From assembly GCA_021773115.1 (NCBI GenBank), contig JAJFKS010000003.1:62001-126000 (forward strand): a stretch of 64,000 nt of DNA, written 5' to 3'. Position numbers and translations under genes: made by a program. The DNA is from Woeseiaceae bacterium (GTDB lineage Bacteria > Pseudomonadota > Gammaproteobacteria > Steroidobacterales > Woeseiaceae). This document shows, in pieces, positions 39,093-45,938 of this stretch. Position 1 is the first letter of the stretch. Every line of letters starts with the position of its first letter. The notes beneath the pieces were generated by a model, which was not told the DNA's origin, did not search any database, and worked only from the letters and a program-made list of their open reading frames with translations.

Positions 39093-40556
39093 TTACCAAA
39101 GAGCGTTCATTACCGTTTCACCGATGAAATCTTCGAGTTCGTTGCGCGGCCGACGCTGCCCAATTGCTCTTCCTACTTGATGAGTCCAATGCAATCCAAC
39201 GTCATCTAATATTGTGGCTATTGGTCCAATGAGGTCTTTGATGTCGTCGCTCTTTCTATCCCAGTTTTCGCAATCTAGGAGCCGAGGTTCGATATCCGGA
39301 AATTCTGTTGCGCGGGATTTAAGCCTCCCTTTGGCATCTTCCCAAGAGAGTTTCATCGACGCCAATACTTCGTCAGTTAAGTACAGGTTTTCAGATTCAT
39401 GGCAGCTCAGCTTGATGAAAGGAATATGAACGTATTTTCCATGCGTTGGAATCGACTTATCGTTGTCAAGCAGTGCATAGCCGGCAGGCTTAGATGTGTC
39501 TTCCCTGAGGCTGGCAAATAATTGTTCCAGTACCGGTTGATAATTTAGTATGTCGTCTCCGTCGCAAGGCAGCACTGCGAAAATGTTACGATTGGCTGGA
39601 TGACGGGAAACTTGGCTCCAAATTCGATTGTCATCATCTCCTTCGACAAGAAGCAGCGGCGCGCCAAATAGCGGTCCAACTAACGCGTGGCCGCCCAACA
39701 CCCCACTGAGAGTCTTGAGATAATTGTCGAATTGGTGAACCTGTTGAACGTCGATAGAGTTGCTCAGATAGAGAACTCCCACGCGATTGAAGCCTATTCG
39801 TCCGAGCGCGCTTAGGAGTGTGGTGCTATGAGTTGCCAGGATGATCTGTGCCTGAAATCGATCTACGAGGGTAAATAAGAATTTCGCGAAATGGTTCTGC
39901 AATTCAGGATGCATGTGCGGATCGGGTTCGTCTATGAGCAGCACACGTTCATTTTGGTTTTCTAGTTCCCATAAGTAGCATGCAGTTAGCAAATCCAACC
40001 CTAGAGTCAACGTTTCTGTTTCGCCGCTGCTGAGATCATTTACCGGGTTGCCTACATTTGCGAATTCTCCGTTACTCGCATTCAACCTTGACAACTTATA
40101 ATGCGGGTTTTCCTGTGTTGCTATTATTTTGAATTCTGGAAGTAGCGCAGAGAGGTGCTCCGACATCTCTGAAAGTATGTGATCATTCTTAAGCGAATTC
40201 TCGGCGGTACCCGCAACGAAGCCAATTTTGGTCATTAGCGAACCAATTCGGCTAACGCTTTCCCGTCTGTAGTTCGGGGCAGCGTTCTGCTGTGCTCTTG
40301 TCGATCCCCGCGTAGTCGAGGAAAGTTCCGACTGTGATATTCCTTGATCATATGCCCAGTCACCGCCACGCTCAGCCGCGATCGGGAAGGTCCCTTTTGT
40401 AGACGCCTGACCATGAATTGCACGTAGCATTTTGCTTTTTCCGGCGCCATTTCGACCGAATACCACAGTTATGTCTCTGAGGCCTCGAAGCATCCATTGG
40501 GCGCCACCCAGCCATTCGGGCCTGTTGACGTCAATACTTGAGTAGTAAATTCCCAT
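39093..40556 (-). CDS. OLD-like AAA ATPase with C-terminal TOPRIM domain
   Basis: The 487-residue protein has an ABC-type ATPase module: Walker A VFGRNGAGKSKM (about 32-43), signature NDLSSGETETL and Walker B VLLIDEPDPHMHP. A TOPRIM-like nuclease domain follows: LLLVEGDDDN, ALLDNDKS and the E-N motif SCHESENLYL. This is the OLD / AAA15 layout. Relatives include phage P2 OLD and Gabija GajA, both anti-phage nucleases, but no UvrD-like helicase partner (GajB) or reverse transcriptase lies nearby. Single-gene OLD proteins are known. It could be a defence gene in the accessory block. Confidence 0.85.
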   Translation of the reverse strand: MGIYYSSIDVNRPEWLGGAQWMLRGLRDITVVFGRNGAGKSKMLRAIHGQASTKGTFPIAAERGGDWAYDQGISQSELSSTTRGSTRAQQNAAPNYRRESVSRIGSLMTKIGFVAGTAENSLKNDHILSEMSEHLSALLPEFKIIATQENPHYKLSRLNASNGEFANVGNPVNDLSSGETETLTLGLDLLTACYLWELENQNERVLLIDEPDPHMHPELQNHFAKFLFTLVDRFQAQIILATHSTTLLSALGRIGFNRVGVLYLSNSIDVQQVHQFDNYLKTLSGVLGGHALVGPLFGAPLLLVEGDDDNRIWSQVSRHPANRNIFAVLPCDGDDILNYQPVLEQLFASLREDTSKPAGYALLDNDKSIPTHGKYVHIPFIKLSCHESENLYLTDEVLASMKLSWEDAKGRLKSRATEFPDIEPRLLDCENWDRKSDDIKDLIGPIATILDDVGLHWTHQVGRAIGQRRPRNELEDFIGETVMNALW

Positions 40557-41302
40557 TCGATCTATCTCCTTGTCCTAGATCCCTTACTCGCCCAATTGGG
40601 TTGTATTCGGCCGCTAATAAGACCATCGGCCATGTGCTCCAACTCGAAGAGCGGAAAAGATAATTGACCCAAGAGCTTGGAGTCTAGGCTCTGACCGTTC
40701 TGAACAGACCTTACCGGGGGCTGTGCTCAAAATAACATACTTGGACAACAACTAAGTTGACCATAGGGACGCAACCCAAAATCGCGTTTGAGCCATCAGC
40801 GCTCTGGGTTGACCAATTGGGATCGGATTTCACCCACATTTATGTGTTATCAGATGTGGTTCGACCCAATAATCCGCGTTTGGAATATTTCACGCCAATT
40901 CACTCAATAACCAGGATGAGTTCAAATGGACGAGGCTAATTAAGCCCTTGAAGTATTAATACTCATTAAGGGATTCGAACGCTTGGTATCGCCGTGAGAT
41001 GGCGCAGTTCTGCTGGTTCTGGCTCGCCAACGACCATACCTGTTTCCATGAGGCCGCAAGTGTCTGTACGGGCCTACACCGGAATCGCGCAGCTCGACAA
41101 ACGTTTTGAATGGCCGCCACCATCAGTTTGCCGAGCGGGAAGCGCGGCAGGCTGGAGCACCGCTTACTCCCCGAGCCACTCGGAAAAGCGAAACGTTGTA
41201 GTGACGTGGCGCTCGAAGCCAATAAAGAGGTGGAGGTTTTCGGCACTATTCTCGCTAGGTTGGCCGACGGTACTTCAGCAGATTTGACCTGCTGCCCACC
41301 TA
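40557..41302. other. Non-coding accessory stretch with short repeats
   Basis: About 750 bases show no gene I can support. Two related words occur, ACCCAAAATCGCGTTTG (40774-40790) and ACCCAATAATCCGCGTTTG (40864-40882), and CAACCCA/TGGGTTG (40772-40811) forms an inverted pair around the first. At 41184-41217 is one copy of a ~31-base imperfect repeat whose partner lies at 42146-42180. Base use differs from the GC-rich neighbours. Confidence 0.4.
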
Positions 41303-41330
41303 TTGCCGCGGCAGTCAGAAAGTGTATACT
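41303..41330 (+). promoter_or_regulatory. Candidate sigma-70 promoter
   Basis: A -35-like TTGCCG (41303-41308) and a -10 TATACT (41325-41330) are separated by 16 bases. The start of the next gene is 33 bases further on. This is the only well-formed promoter-like pair I see before the 41363 gene and its tRNA-like partner. Confidence 0.45.
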
Positions 41331-41362
41331 GCAAGCATTCTAAAGATGATTCTGAGATAGAT

Positions 41363-41956
41363 ATGGAACAAAGGGCGACTGGTAAGGGCATGCTAGATCA
41401 CTGGGACTGGGCATTGCAGAAAGGTGTGATGAACGGGAATACGGCGCGCTCGCTGCGGCGAGCGACCGAGCTGGTGCTTCAGGCAACTGACCCAGACGAC
41501 TGGGAAAGCTTGGATGTACGCAAGCTAGATGTAGAGGAAGCAAATACCCGGTTTCAGAATCTAAAGGGACGCGATTTCAAGCCCAACTCACTCGCGGTTA
41601 TTCAAGGGCGGTTCAAAAGGGCTGTGGCTTCTTACCTTGACTACTTGGACGACCCTGGTGGCTGGAAACCGTCACGGCGTGCGCAGAATCGACCGACAGC
41701 GCCAAAGGTAGCGAAGGAGACATCTGACGGTAGATATATTGACGCTGATGGTGTCTTCCGAGAAGACGTGCCTGACTGGTTGGCCGGCCGCTCATTATCT
41801 GACTACCCCATGAGCAAGCTCATGGACTATCCGTTCCCATTGAGGGAGGGCGTTATCGCGCATCTACATTTACCGCGCGACCTGAATGCGAAGGATGTTC
41901 GACGTCTCCACGTGTTCATACAGTCGCTCGTACTCGACGAGAGCGAAGGAGAATAA
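41363..41956 (+). CDS. Recombinase-N-domain-like (SAM-like) protein, unknown function
   Basis: The 197-residue product starts at ATG 41363 (ATG 41390 with AAGGG upstream is an alternative). Residues 10-90 (LDHWDWALQKGVMNGNTARS, then NLKGRDFKPNSLAVIQGRF) resemble the helical core-binding domain of tyrosine recombinases, but no catalytic domain follows. The C-terminus (PFPLREGVIAHLHLPRDLNA) is a block I recall from uncharacterised proteobacterial proteins. The tRNA-like sequence begins two bases after the stop codon, so protein and RNA probably share a transcript. Confidence 0.6.
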   Translation: MEQRATGKGMLDHWDWALQKGVMNGNTARSLRRATELVLQATDPDDWESLDVRKLDVEEANTRFQNLKGRDFKPNSLAVIQGRFKRAVASYLDYLDDPGGWKPSRRAQNRPTAPKVAKETSDGRYIDADGVFREDVPDWLAGRSLSDYPMSKLMDYPFPLREGVIAHLHLPRDLNAKDVRRLHVFIQSLVLDESEGE

Positions 41957-41958
41957 AG

Positions 41959-42078
41959 ACCGGGGTAGCGCAATCGGCAAGACGCGCCGTTTAGATACGG
42001 TGGCGAAACTCGATCAAGTAAAGGCGTGCCAGCCAAGTTCGAGCGTAGCCTGTGCAGGTTCGAATCCTGCCCCCGGCA
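41959..42078 (+). ncRNA. tRNA-like sequence with long variable region and odd anticodon loop
   Basis: The 3' part is canonical: T-arm GCAGG-TTCGAAT-CCTGC (42054-42070), then CCCCGGC and discriminator A. The 5' part is also tRNA-like: ACCGGGG (41959-41965, six pairs with the 3' strand, A-C mismatch at the end), TA, a short D-stem GCG/CGC and a D-loop with the GG pair. The anticodon stem (GCCG/CGGT) closes an eight-base loop TTTAGATA. About 50 bases lie between anticodon stem and T-arm, far more than a class II variable arm. CTCGA/TCGAG could pair inside it. No CCA is encoded. It may be a decayed tRNA-Leu-like gene or a functional tRNA mimic. Confidence 0.55.
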
Positions 42079-42134
42079 TCATCAATGATAGCATGAGGCT
42101 GCGCGCCGCAAAGCGCGGCCCATGTCTCGATCGT

Positions 42135-42170
42135 CGCGTCACTACAAAAGCGAAGCGCTGTAGTGACGCG
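42135..42170. repeat. Perfect 12-bp hairpin, part of an imperfect direct repeat
   Basis: CGCGTCACTACA (42135-42146) and TGTAGTGACGCG (42159-42170) are perfect complements around the 12-base loop AAAGCGAAGCGC. The loop and right arm form a repeat (42146-42180) of 41184-41217, with four mismatches and one extra base. The two copies flank the 41363 gene and its tRNA-like partner. No T tract follows, so it is not a classic terminator. Confidence 0.6.
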
Positions 42171-42313
42171 GTGCTCTGAACCAGTATTGGCAGGGCTTCT
42201 GGCCGGATTTCACGAGTTCTCCACGAGTGACGCGGCATCGAAACGGACTCCGCCGACCGGCCGCCAGTGAAACTAGTCAACCGCCCGGCAGAGCGCCCGC
42301 TACCGCGAACAAC

Positions 42314-42757
42314 TTATTCCGTGTCGCCTTCGGTCTTGTTCTTGAGGTCGAAGTACGCGAGAAACAGGTTCGTGTGGCGGCGATCATGCTTGTTGATACG
42401 ACCGTGAGCCTTACGCAGTTTCTTCTCGATAATAGTTAGCGCGGTTTCGGCCTGCATGGCCCGAGCGTCGCATTCATCACCGATCGCGGCTCGCATCAGC
42501 GCCACCAGATTCTCCGACTCGTCAACCAGGCGTTCGGCTTTGTGAATATGCTTGGCGTGATCCTCGGCGGCTGTGTACTCCGGTGAGAAGGCACCGTAGT
42601 CTTCCCCGGACAGGATGTCTGGAATGTAGAAACCGCTATCCTCTCTGACCTGTCGGTCTTTGACTGTATTAAAACCTGAGGGGTCCGTGAACGTGTTTGT
42701 GGCGTCAAGCGGGTATGGCGTACGGGTCGAAATCGTTGAGATTGTTGCAGTATTCAT
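42314..42757 (-). CDS. Hypothetical protein of the accessory block
   Basis: From ATG 42757 (GAGGACCAGAAAT before it) the product is 147 residues, hydrophilic, with a Thr/Ser-rich N-terminus (NTATISTISTRTPYPLDATNT) and a helical C-terminal half (HKAERLVDESENLVALMRAAIGDE) that could form a coiled coil. No signal peptide or membrane segment is seen. I do not recognise a family. Long in-frame upstream sequence is rejected because it runs through the terminator hairpin. Confidence 0.55.
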   Translation of the reverse strand: MNTATISTISTRTPYPLDATNTFTDPSGFNTVKDRQVREDSGFYIPDILSGEDYGAFSPEYTAAEDHAKHIHKAERLVDESENLVALMRAAIGDECDARAMQAETALTIIEKKLRKAHGRINKHDRRHTNLFLAYFDLKNKTEGDTE

Positions 42758-42795
42758 ATTTCTGGTCCTCGTCTTGAGGCCAGCGCGGGCACAAA

Positions 42796-42828
42796 AAAAC
42801 ACGATGCCCGGACGGGCAATCGTGTTTT
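42796..42828 (-). terminator. Rho-independent-type terminator or attenuator
   Basis: On the - strand, AAAACACGATTGCCCG pairs with CGGGCATCGTGTTTT (one bulged base, two-base loop), followed by a run of T. It lies about 40 bases before the start of the 42314-42757 gene and about 175 bases after the higA stop, so it could end the higBA transcript or attenuate the next gene. Confidence 0.65.
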
Positions 42829-43003
42829 CGTCTGATAGCATGTCGTAAGCCACCGTTAGCACCTTCGTTGCTGGCTGTGGTTAGGGCCGTTGAGGTGTTA
42901 GTAGCACCTCTTCGGTCCGCTATTTATAGCATATTCGGGTCGCGGGCGCGATAAGTCGGTATCGCTCGAAAGCCGCCAGGGTCGCACGCCATTTGTCGCC
43001 CTA

Positions 43004-43300
43004 TTACGCCGTCGCTTCGAACTGGATCTTCTGGACACCGGAAAGATTCGCCGATTTTCTCGTTTGCCAAAGATCATAATTATGCTGCATCGCCAACCAG
43101 CTCTCCGGTGAGCGACCGAGTGCCTTGGACAGCCGCAACGCCATCTCGGGGCTGACGGCGCTACGCTCAGAAACAATCCGCGCGAGGGTTGACGCAGCAA
43201 CGCCCAGGCTCTCAGCTAAAGACCGGATACTGATATCGAAAGGCTCGATATAGGTCTCCCGGATAAACTCGCCCGGGTGCGGGGGATTATGCATAGCCAT
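43004..43300 (-). CDS. higA: HigA-type antitoxin
   Basis: The 98-residue protein starts MAMHNPPHPGEFIRE and has the HTH of HigA/VapI antitoxins (LAESLGVAASTLARIVSERSAVSP, MALRLSKALGRSPESWL). It represses its own operon and neutralises HigB. Its start overlaps the toxin stop by one base (TAATG), so toxin comes first, as is usual for higBA. Such pairs are common in integron arrays, where they stabilise the array; attC-like sites are adjacent. Confidence 0.92.
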   Translation of the reverse strand: MAMHNPPHPGEFIRETYIEPFDISIRSLAESLGVAASTLARIVSERSAVSPEMALRLSKALGRSPESWLAMQHNYDLWQTRKSANLSGVQKIQFEATA

Positions 43301-43578
43301 TAGTGATAATCCTCATAGTTCAATACGTATGCGTTTCCATCTCGAAACTCGAATGTCAGGCGCCAGTTTCCGCTGACCCAAATTGACCATCGATCCTTCG
43401 CTCGCCCTTTGAGGGGGTGTAACCGGTAGCCGGGTACATCCATGTCATCAATGACTTGCGCGGTATCGAGGGCCGCTAGTTGCAACCGCAGTCGAGCAGC
43501 GTGCTTGGCCTGAACACCCGATTTCGTTCCGGTTTCGAAATATCGGCGGAGACCTTTGTGCTTGAACGACTTGATCAC
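43300..43578 (-). CDS. higB: HigB-type mRNA-interferase toxin (RelE/HigB family)
   Basis: The 92-residue protein begins MIKSFKHKGLRRYFETG and has the RelE/HigB core: LRLQLAALDTAQVIDDMDVPGYRLHPLKG, then WSIWVSGNWRLTFEF and the C-terminal VLNYEDYH. HigB cleaves mRNA on the ribosome. It is co-transcribed with higA downstream. The basic N-terminus and length match the family. Confidence 0.92.
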   Translation of the reverse strand: MIKSFKHKGLRRYFETGTKSGVQAKHAARLRLQLAALDTAQVIDDMDVPGYRLHPLKGRAKDRWSIWVSGNWRLTFEFRDGNAYVLNYEDYH

Positions 43579-43626
43579 CGGTGTAGTATAGCGCGTTGCG
43601 CATCACGCAACAAGCCGGGTGAGCAA

Positions 43627-43678
43627 GCTAACATTTCAGCCCATTGCAGACGGCTGCCAGTGCAGCGATTTGTTAGGC
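43627..43678 (-). other. attC-like recombination site (after the 43692 gene)
   Basis: On the - strand the site starts GCCTAAC (43678-43672), includes GCTGCACTGGCAGCC facing GGCTGAAATG, and ends GTTAGCT (43632-43626 side). The outer core boxes and the imperfect inner pairing are those of integron attC sites. It lies between the end of the 43692-44159 gene and higB. Confidence 0.6.
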
Positions 43679-43691
43679 TGCGGTGCGACAA

Positions 43692-44159
43692 TCAGTGTCT
43701 CAATCCCAACATCGGCATAAAAAGCTCGTCCAATACCTCGTATTGGGCGTTGAACCACTTCTTGATTTCGCTTTGCTTCCGCACGTTTTCCGTTCTTTCC
43801 GAACCTACCCCGACGCCCTCCAGTTCCGCATCCAAGCAACCCAAATCGAGCGCCTTTGAGTAAAGTTCGTTATCGAAATAGGTTGCGATTTTCTCTCCTA
43901 CAATGAATTTCGTACCTCGTGTATTCCGAAGAAATTCAAATGTATCGGCATCTTCGACTTTACCGCTACTCAGTATCTTGCCGATCAAGATGCGCGCGGC
44001 ATCGTAATACTCATAGCGCTTGTCGAAAAGATCTAGCTTTAGCCTATTGCGATTCGTCCGCCATTGCTGCAAGGCTATTAATACTGCCGAAATTGCGATT
44101 GTCGGGGTTAGCAGCGCTGAAAGAATGGGGACCCATGTTGGGACAGTTGATGGTTCCAT
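43692..44159 (-). CDS. Cassette-borne hypothetical protein with one membrane segment
   Basis: The 155-residue protein has an N-terminal membrane helix (VPILSALLTPTIAISAVLIAL) followed by a basic, helical cytoplasmic part (QQWRTNRNRLKLDLFDKRYEYYDAARILI) common to many small uncharacterised proteins. The ATG lies next to a cassette boundary (ACCTGAC at 44171-44177), and an attC-like site follows the stop. Function unknown. Confidence 0.7.
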   Translation of the reverse strand: MEPSTVPTWVPILSALLTPTIAISAVLIALQQWRTNRNRLKLDLFDKRYEYYDAARILIGKILSSGKVEDADTFEFLRNTRGTKFIVGEKIATYFDNELYSKALDLGCLDAELEGVGVGSERTENVRKQSEIKKWFNAQYEVLDELFMPMLGLRH

Positions 44160-44194
44160 GGTTGTTCTTTACCTGACGAGTTAATACAAATTGG

Positions 44195-44381
44195 GCCTGA
44201 CGACGCGGGAATGCTGCGTTACAAAGTGCAGCTGACGTTTCAGCTTACCGGAGTTGTTGCTCGGCGGCACTGTTGCCCTAATTGAAAGTTCGGGGACAGG
44301 TGCGGTCGGTCACGCGCGTTGCTAGTCGACGCCATTTATATCCCCGTTGGCCCAGAGTGCGAATGCAGCGCATTGTCAGGC
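44195..44381 (-). other. Tentative attC-like site (after the lipoprotein gene)
   Basis: On the - strand GCCTGAC (44381-44375) is complementary to GTCAGGC (44201-44195). The stop codon TGA of the lipoprotein gene lies inside the first box, as often seen in cassettes. The spacing of 187 bases is long for an attC, so either it is an unusual site or part of another cassette has been lost within it. Confidence 0.4.
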
Positions 44382-44813
44382 TGCATCCTTCGCAGAACTC
44401 CAGAGCATTCCTTCCGTCTGTTGGGAACACCGGCCTTTAACGCCGACGGCTTGAGTTTTCACGTCAAGGACCGAGAATTCTACCGAAGCTCCCGGTATTA
44501 GAGAGCCAATGTGAATCCACTCCGAATGTCCATCATCACTGACCATGACCTTCGGAGCACATATTTTTACAACATCGGCTGAATACTGGCAATAAGGTAC
44601 CGGGGCCGGCCCAAACGAGACAAAATGGTAATACCAGAAGTCGCCTACTGAATTGTTCGATAAACGATATTGAACTTCGTTGTCAGAATTCGCCACCCGT
44701 TCAACCACAATCTTGGGGCAGATAATTCTCTCCACTGTCGGAATACCATGTTCAGGAGTATTCGAACAGCCAAAAAGGACACCAGCGATAAGGAAGTGGG
44801 AAACTTTGATAAT
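44376..44813 (-). CDS. Cassette-borne lipoprotein, unusual start codon
   Basis: The frame encodes a clear lipoprotein signal, KVSHFLIAGVLFGCSN, then a ~120-residue domain with Cys (ICPKIVVERVANSDNEVQYRL, WYYHFVSFGPAPVPYC). No ATG, GTG or TTG lies in front of the signal: the only candidates between the upstream stop and the signal are ATT (44813) or ATC. The first standard start (GTG 44735) would remove the signal and lipid Cys. I therefore annotate from ATT 44813, three bases after the attC core. The function is unknown. Confidence 0.5.
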   Translation of the reverse strand: MIKVSHFLIAGVLFGCSNTPEHGIPTVERIICPKIVVERVANSDNEVQYRLSNNSVGDFWYYHFVSFGPAPVPYCQYSADVVKICAPKVMVSDDGHSEWIHIGSLIPGASVEFSVLDVKTQAVGVKGRCSQQTEGMLWSSAKDAA

Positions 44814-44816
44814 GCT

Positions 44817-44917
44817 GCCTAACGTCTAAGCTAACTTGCGCCCAGCATAGGTTGGGAAACTTGCGTCAGCAAGTTCGCGGCCGAGATCGGAGCGACAAGT
44901 GCAGCAATTTGTTAGGC
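44817..44917 (-). other. attC recombination site (after the 44950 gene)
   Basis: On the - strand the site begins GCCTAAC (44917-44911) and ends GTTAGGC (44823-44817), a perfect pair of outer boxes. Inner sequences GCTGCACTTGTCGC and GCGCAAGTTAGC also pair imperfectly, as in L boxes. The 101-base length is within the attC range. This is the clearest of the three sites. Confidence 0.7.
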
Positions 44918-44949
44918 GGTAATTTCAATGTATTTCGGGCGGGCCGTGT

Positions 44950-45270
44950 TCACAGTACACTGACCTCAAATCGCCTTCCGCCAAGATGCTGGACTTGAAC
45001 TTGTGGAGGGCGCCCCTTTTGCCATTTGTTCAAGCCGTTGCTAATCAACCATCTCCCAATTTCCGCACTTCGAATCTCGTTGCATTTCCTCCAAAACGCC
45101 GGAGTTATCGGGGCAGGAAAATCCTCATTTCCGGCCAATACTCGAACCTCCTTCCAACTTGGCTTGAAAAGATCGTCACGGATACTCTTGGGAATGTTCA
45201 GGCCGAATCCCGATCCCGTCACATGATTCGGTTTTCCATTCGTCCAAGGTGTTGTAAGAAAAGTCTTCAC
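44950..45270 (-). CDS. Cassette-borne hypothetical protein
   Basis: From GTG 45270 the product is 106 residues. It has GLNIPKSIRDDLFKPSWKEV, AFWRKCNEIRSAEIGRWL and KGRPPQVQV. This SFW..C.E.R...IG.WL pattern recalls a small family found in integron cassettes and elsewhere. GGAGG precedes the GTG with only three bases between, so the true start may differ. It is the first cassette of the array. Function unknown. Confidence 0.6.
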   Translation of the reverse strand: MKTFLTTPWTNGKPNHVTGSGFGLNIPKSIRDDLFKPSWKEVRVLAGNEDFPAPITPAFWRKCNEIRSAEIGRWLISNGLNKWQKGRPPQVQVQHLGGRRFEVSVL

Positions 45271-45938
45271 TATCCTCCGGTAATACCCAGCGTTTCGGTT
45301 CGCCGGTGCCAGTATCGGGTGTACTGATTATGTATGCAACTTGTGTGATCGCTACGTCCAGTTGCTAGAGTCGGCGCCCTCGTAAGTTCCCGAACGTTAT
45401 TCGTCATTCGTCAATAGAAAACCGGTGCATAAGATTTGTACCGGTTTCCTATAGACGAACATCGCGATTCGTATTAACGTAGTTCTCATTACACGCAGCC
45501 GTTGCGGAAAAGCGGCACCCGGCAGTTTTTCTGCCACCCGGTCGACCATCTGTCTTAACGGGTAGATCGACCCAACGGCGCCTCGGCGTCGAGTAACGAA
45601 GCTGAACTTCGACGTTCAGCACCTTCAACATAGCCGGATCCTAGCGTTCGGCATCTTCTACTCCGCTGAACCTGTGCGTTCGGCAAATCATTTTGTGCGC
45701 CCTGGCGTTTCTTAATCTTTCATAAAAAGGAGGAATATTTCCGTTCGTTTCAAAACCGGCCCTTAAGGCCAACTGGTGGTCACCGGCAGATTCTCAAATA
45801 GAACTCCTGTGAACCTGATCGAGGCTCAGGCCTGAAGGGACTGGTGTCCCACGACCGTTACCGATTTAAAAATCGGACTTCGTACTCCTCGCGGATGCGG
45901 AGTGGTCATCCAAACTAACCGACGAGACTGTATGCACC
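45271..45938. promoter_or_regulatory. Structured leader upstream of the recombinase genes
   Basis: This 668-base stretch has no supported gene. It contains inverted repeats: AAACCGGT/ACCGGTTT (45419-45447), GGCAG-TTTTT-CTGCC (45521-45535), CCGATTT/AAATCGG (45861-45876) and ACTCC/GGAGT (45884-45903), the last two just before the first recombinase. A Shine-Dalgarno-like GGAGG at 45729 is followed only by a short frame starting ATT. The many hairpins suggest an RNA leader or recombinase binding sites. Confidence 0.45.

Noticed and set aside
38904..39209. + strand frame in the gap before the OLD-like gene
   Set aside because: No ribosome site, no recognisable domain, and it runs into the antisense of the ATPase gene.
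40956..41246. - strand frame with SLQRFAF near the direct repeat
   Set aside because: The same peptide arises from the other repeat copy at 42150, so it reflects the DNA repeat, not a gene.
41959..42078. Reading the tRNA-like sequence as selenocysteine tRNA
   Set aside because: No TCA anticodon and no 8-bp acceptor stem or other tRNA-Sec features.
43004..43578. HigBA as part of the chromosome rather than the array
   Set aside because: Kept as array-associated because an attC-like site lies directly upstream and the strand matches, but its own downstream attC was not found.
45142..45365. A second - strand frame overlapping the first cassette gene, containing AYIISTPDTGTGEPKRWVLP
   Set aside because: It has a protein-like composition but no ATG, GTG or TTG start and ends inside the 44950-45270 gene, whose sequence fits a family pattern better.
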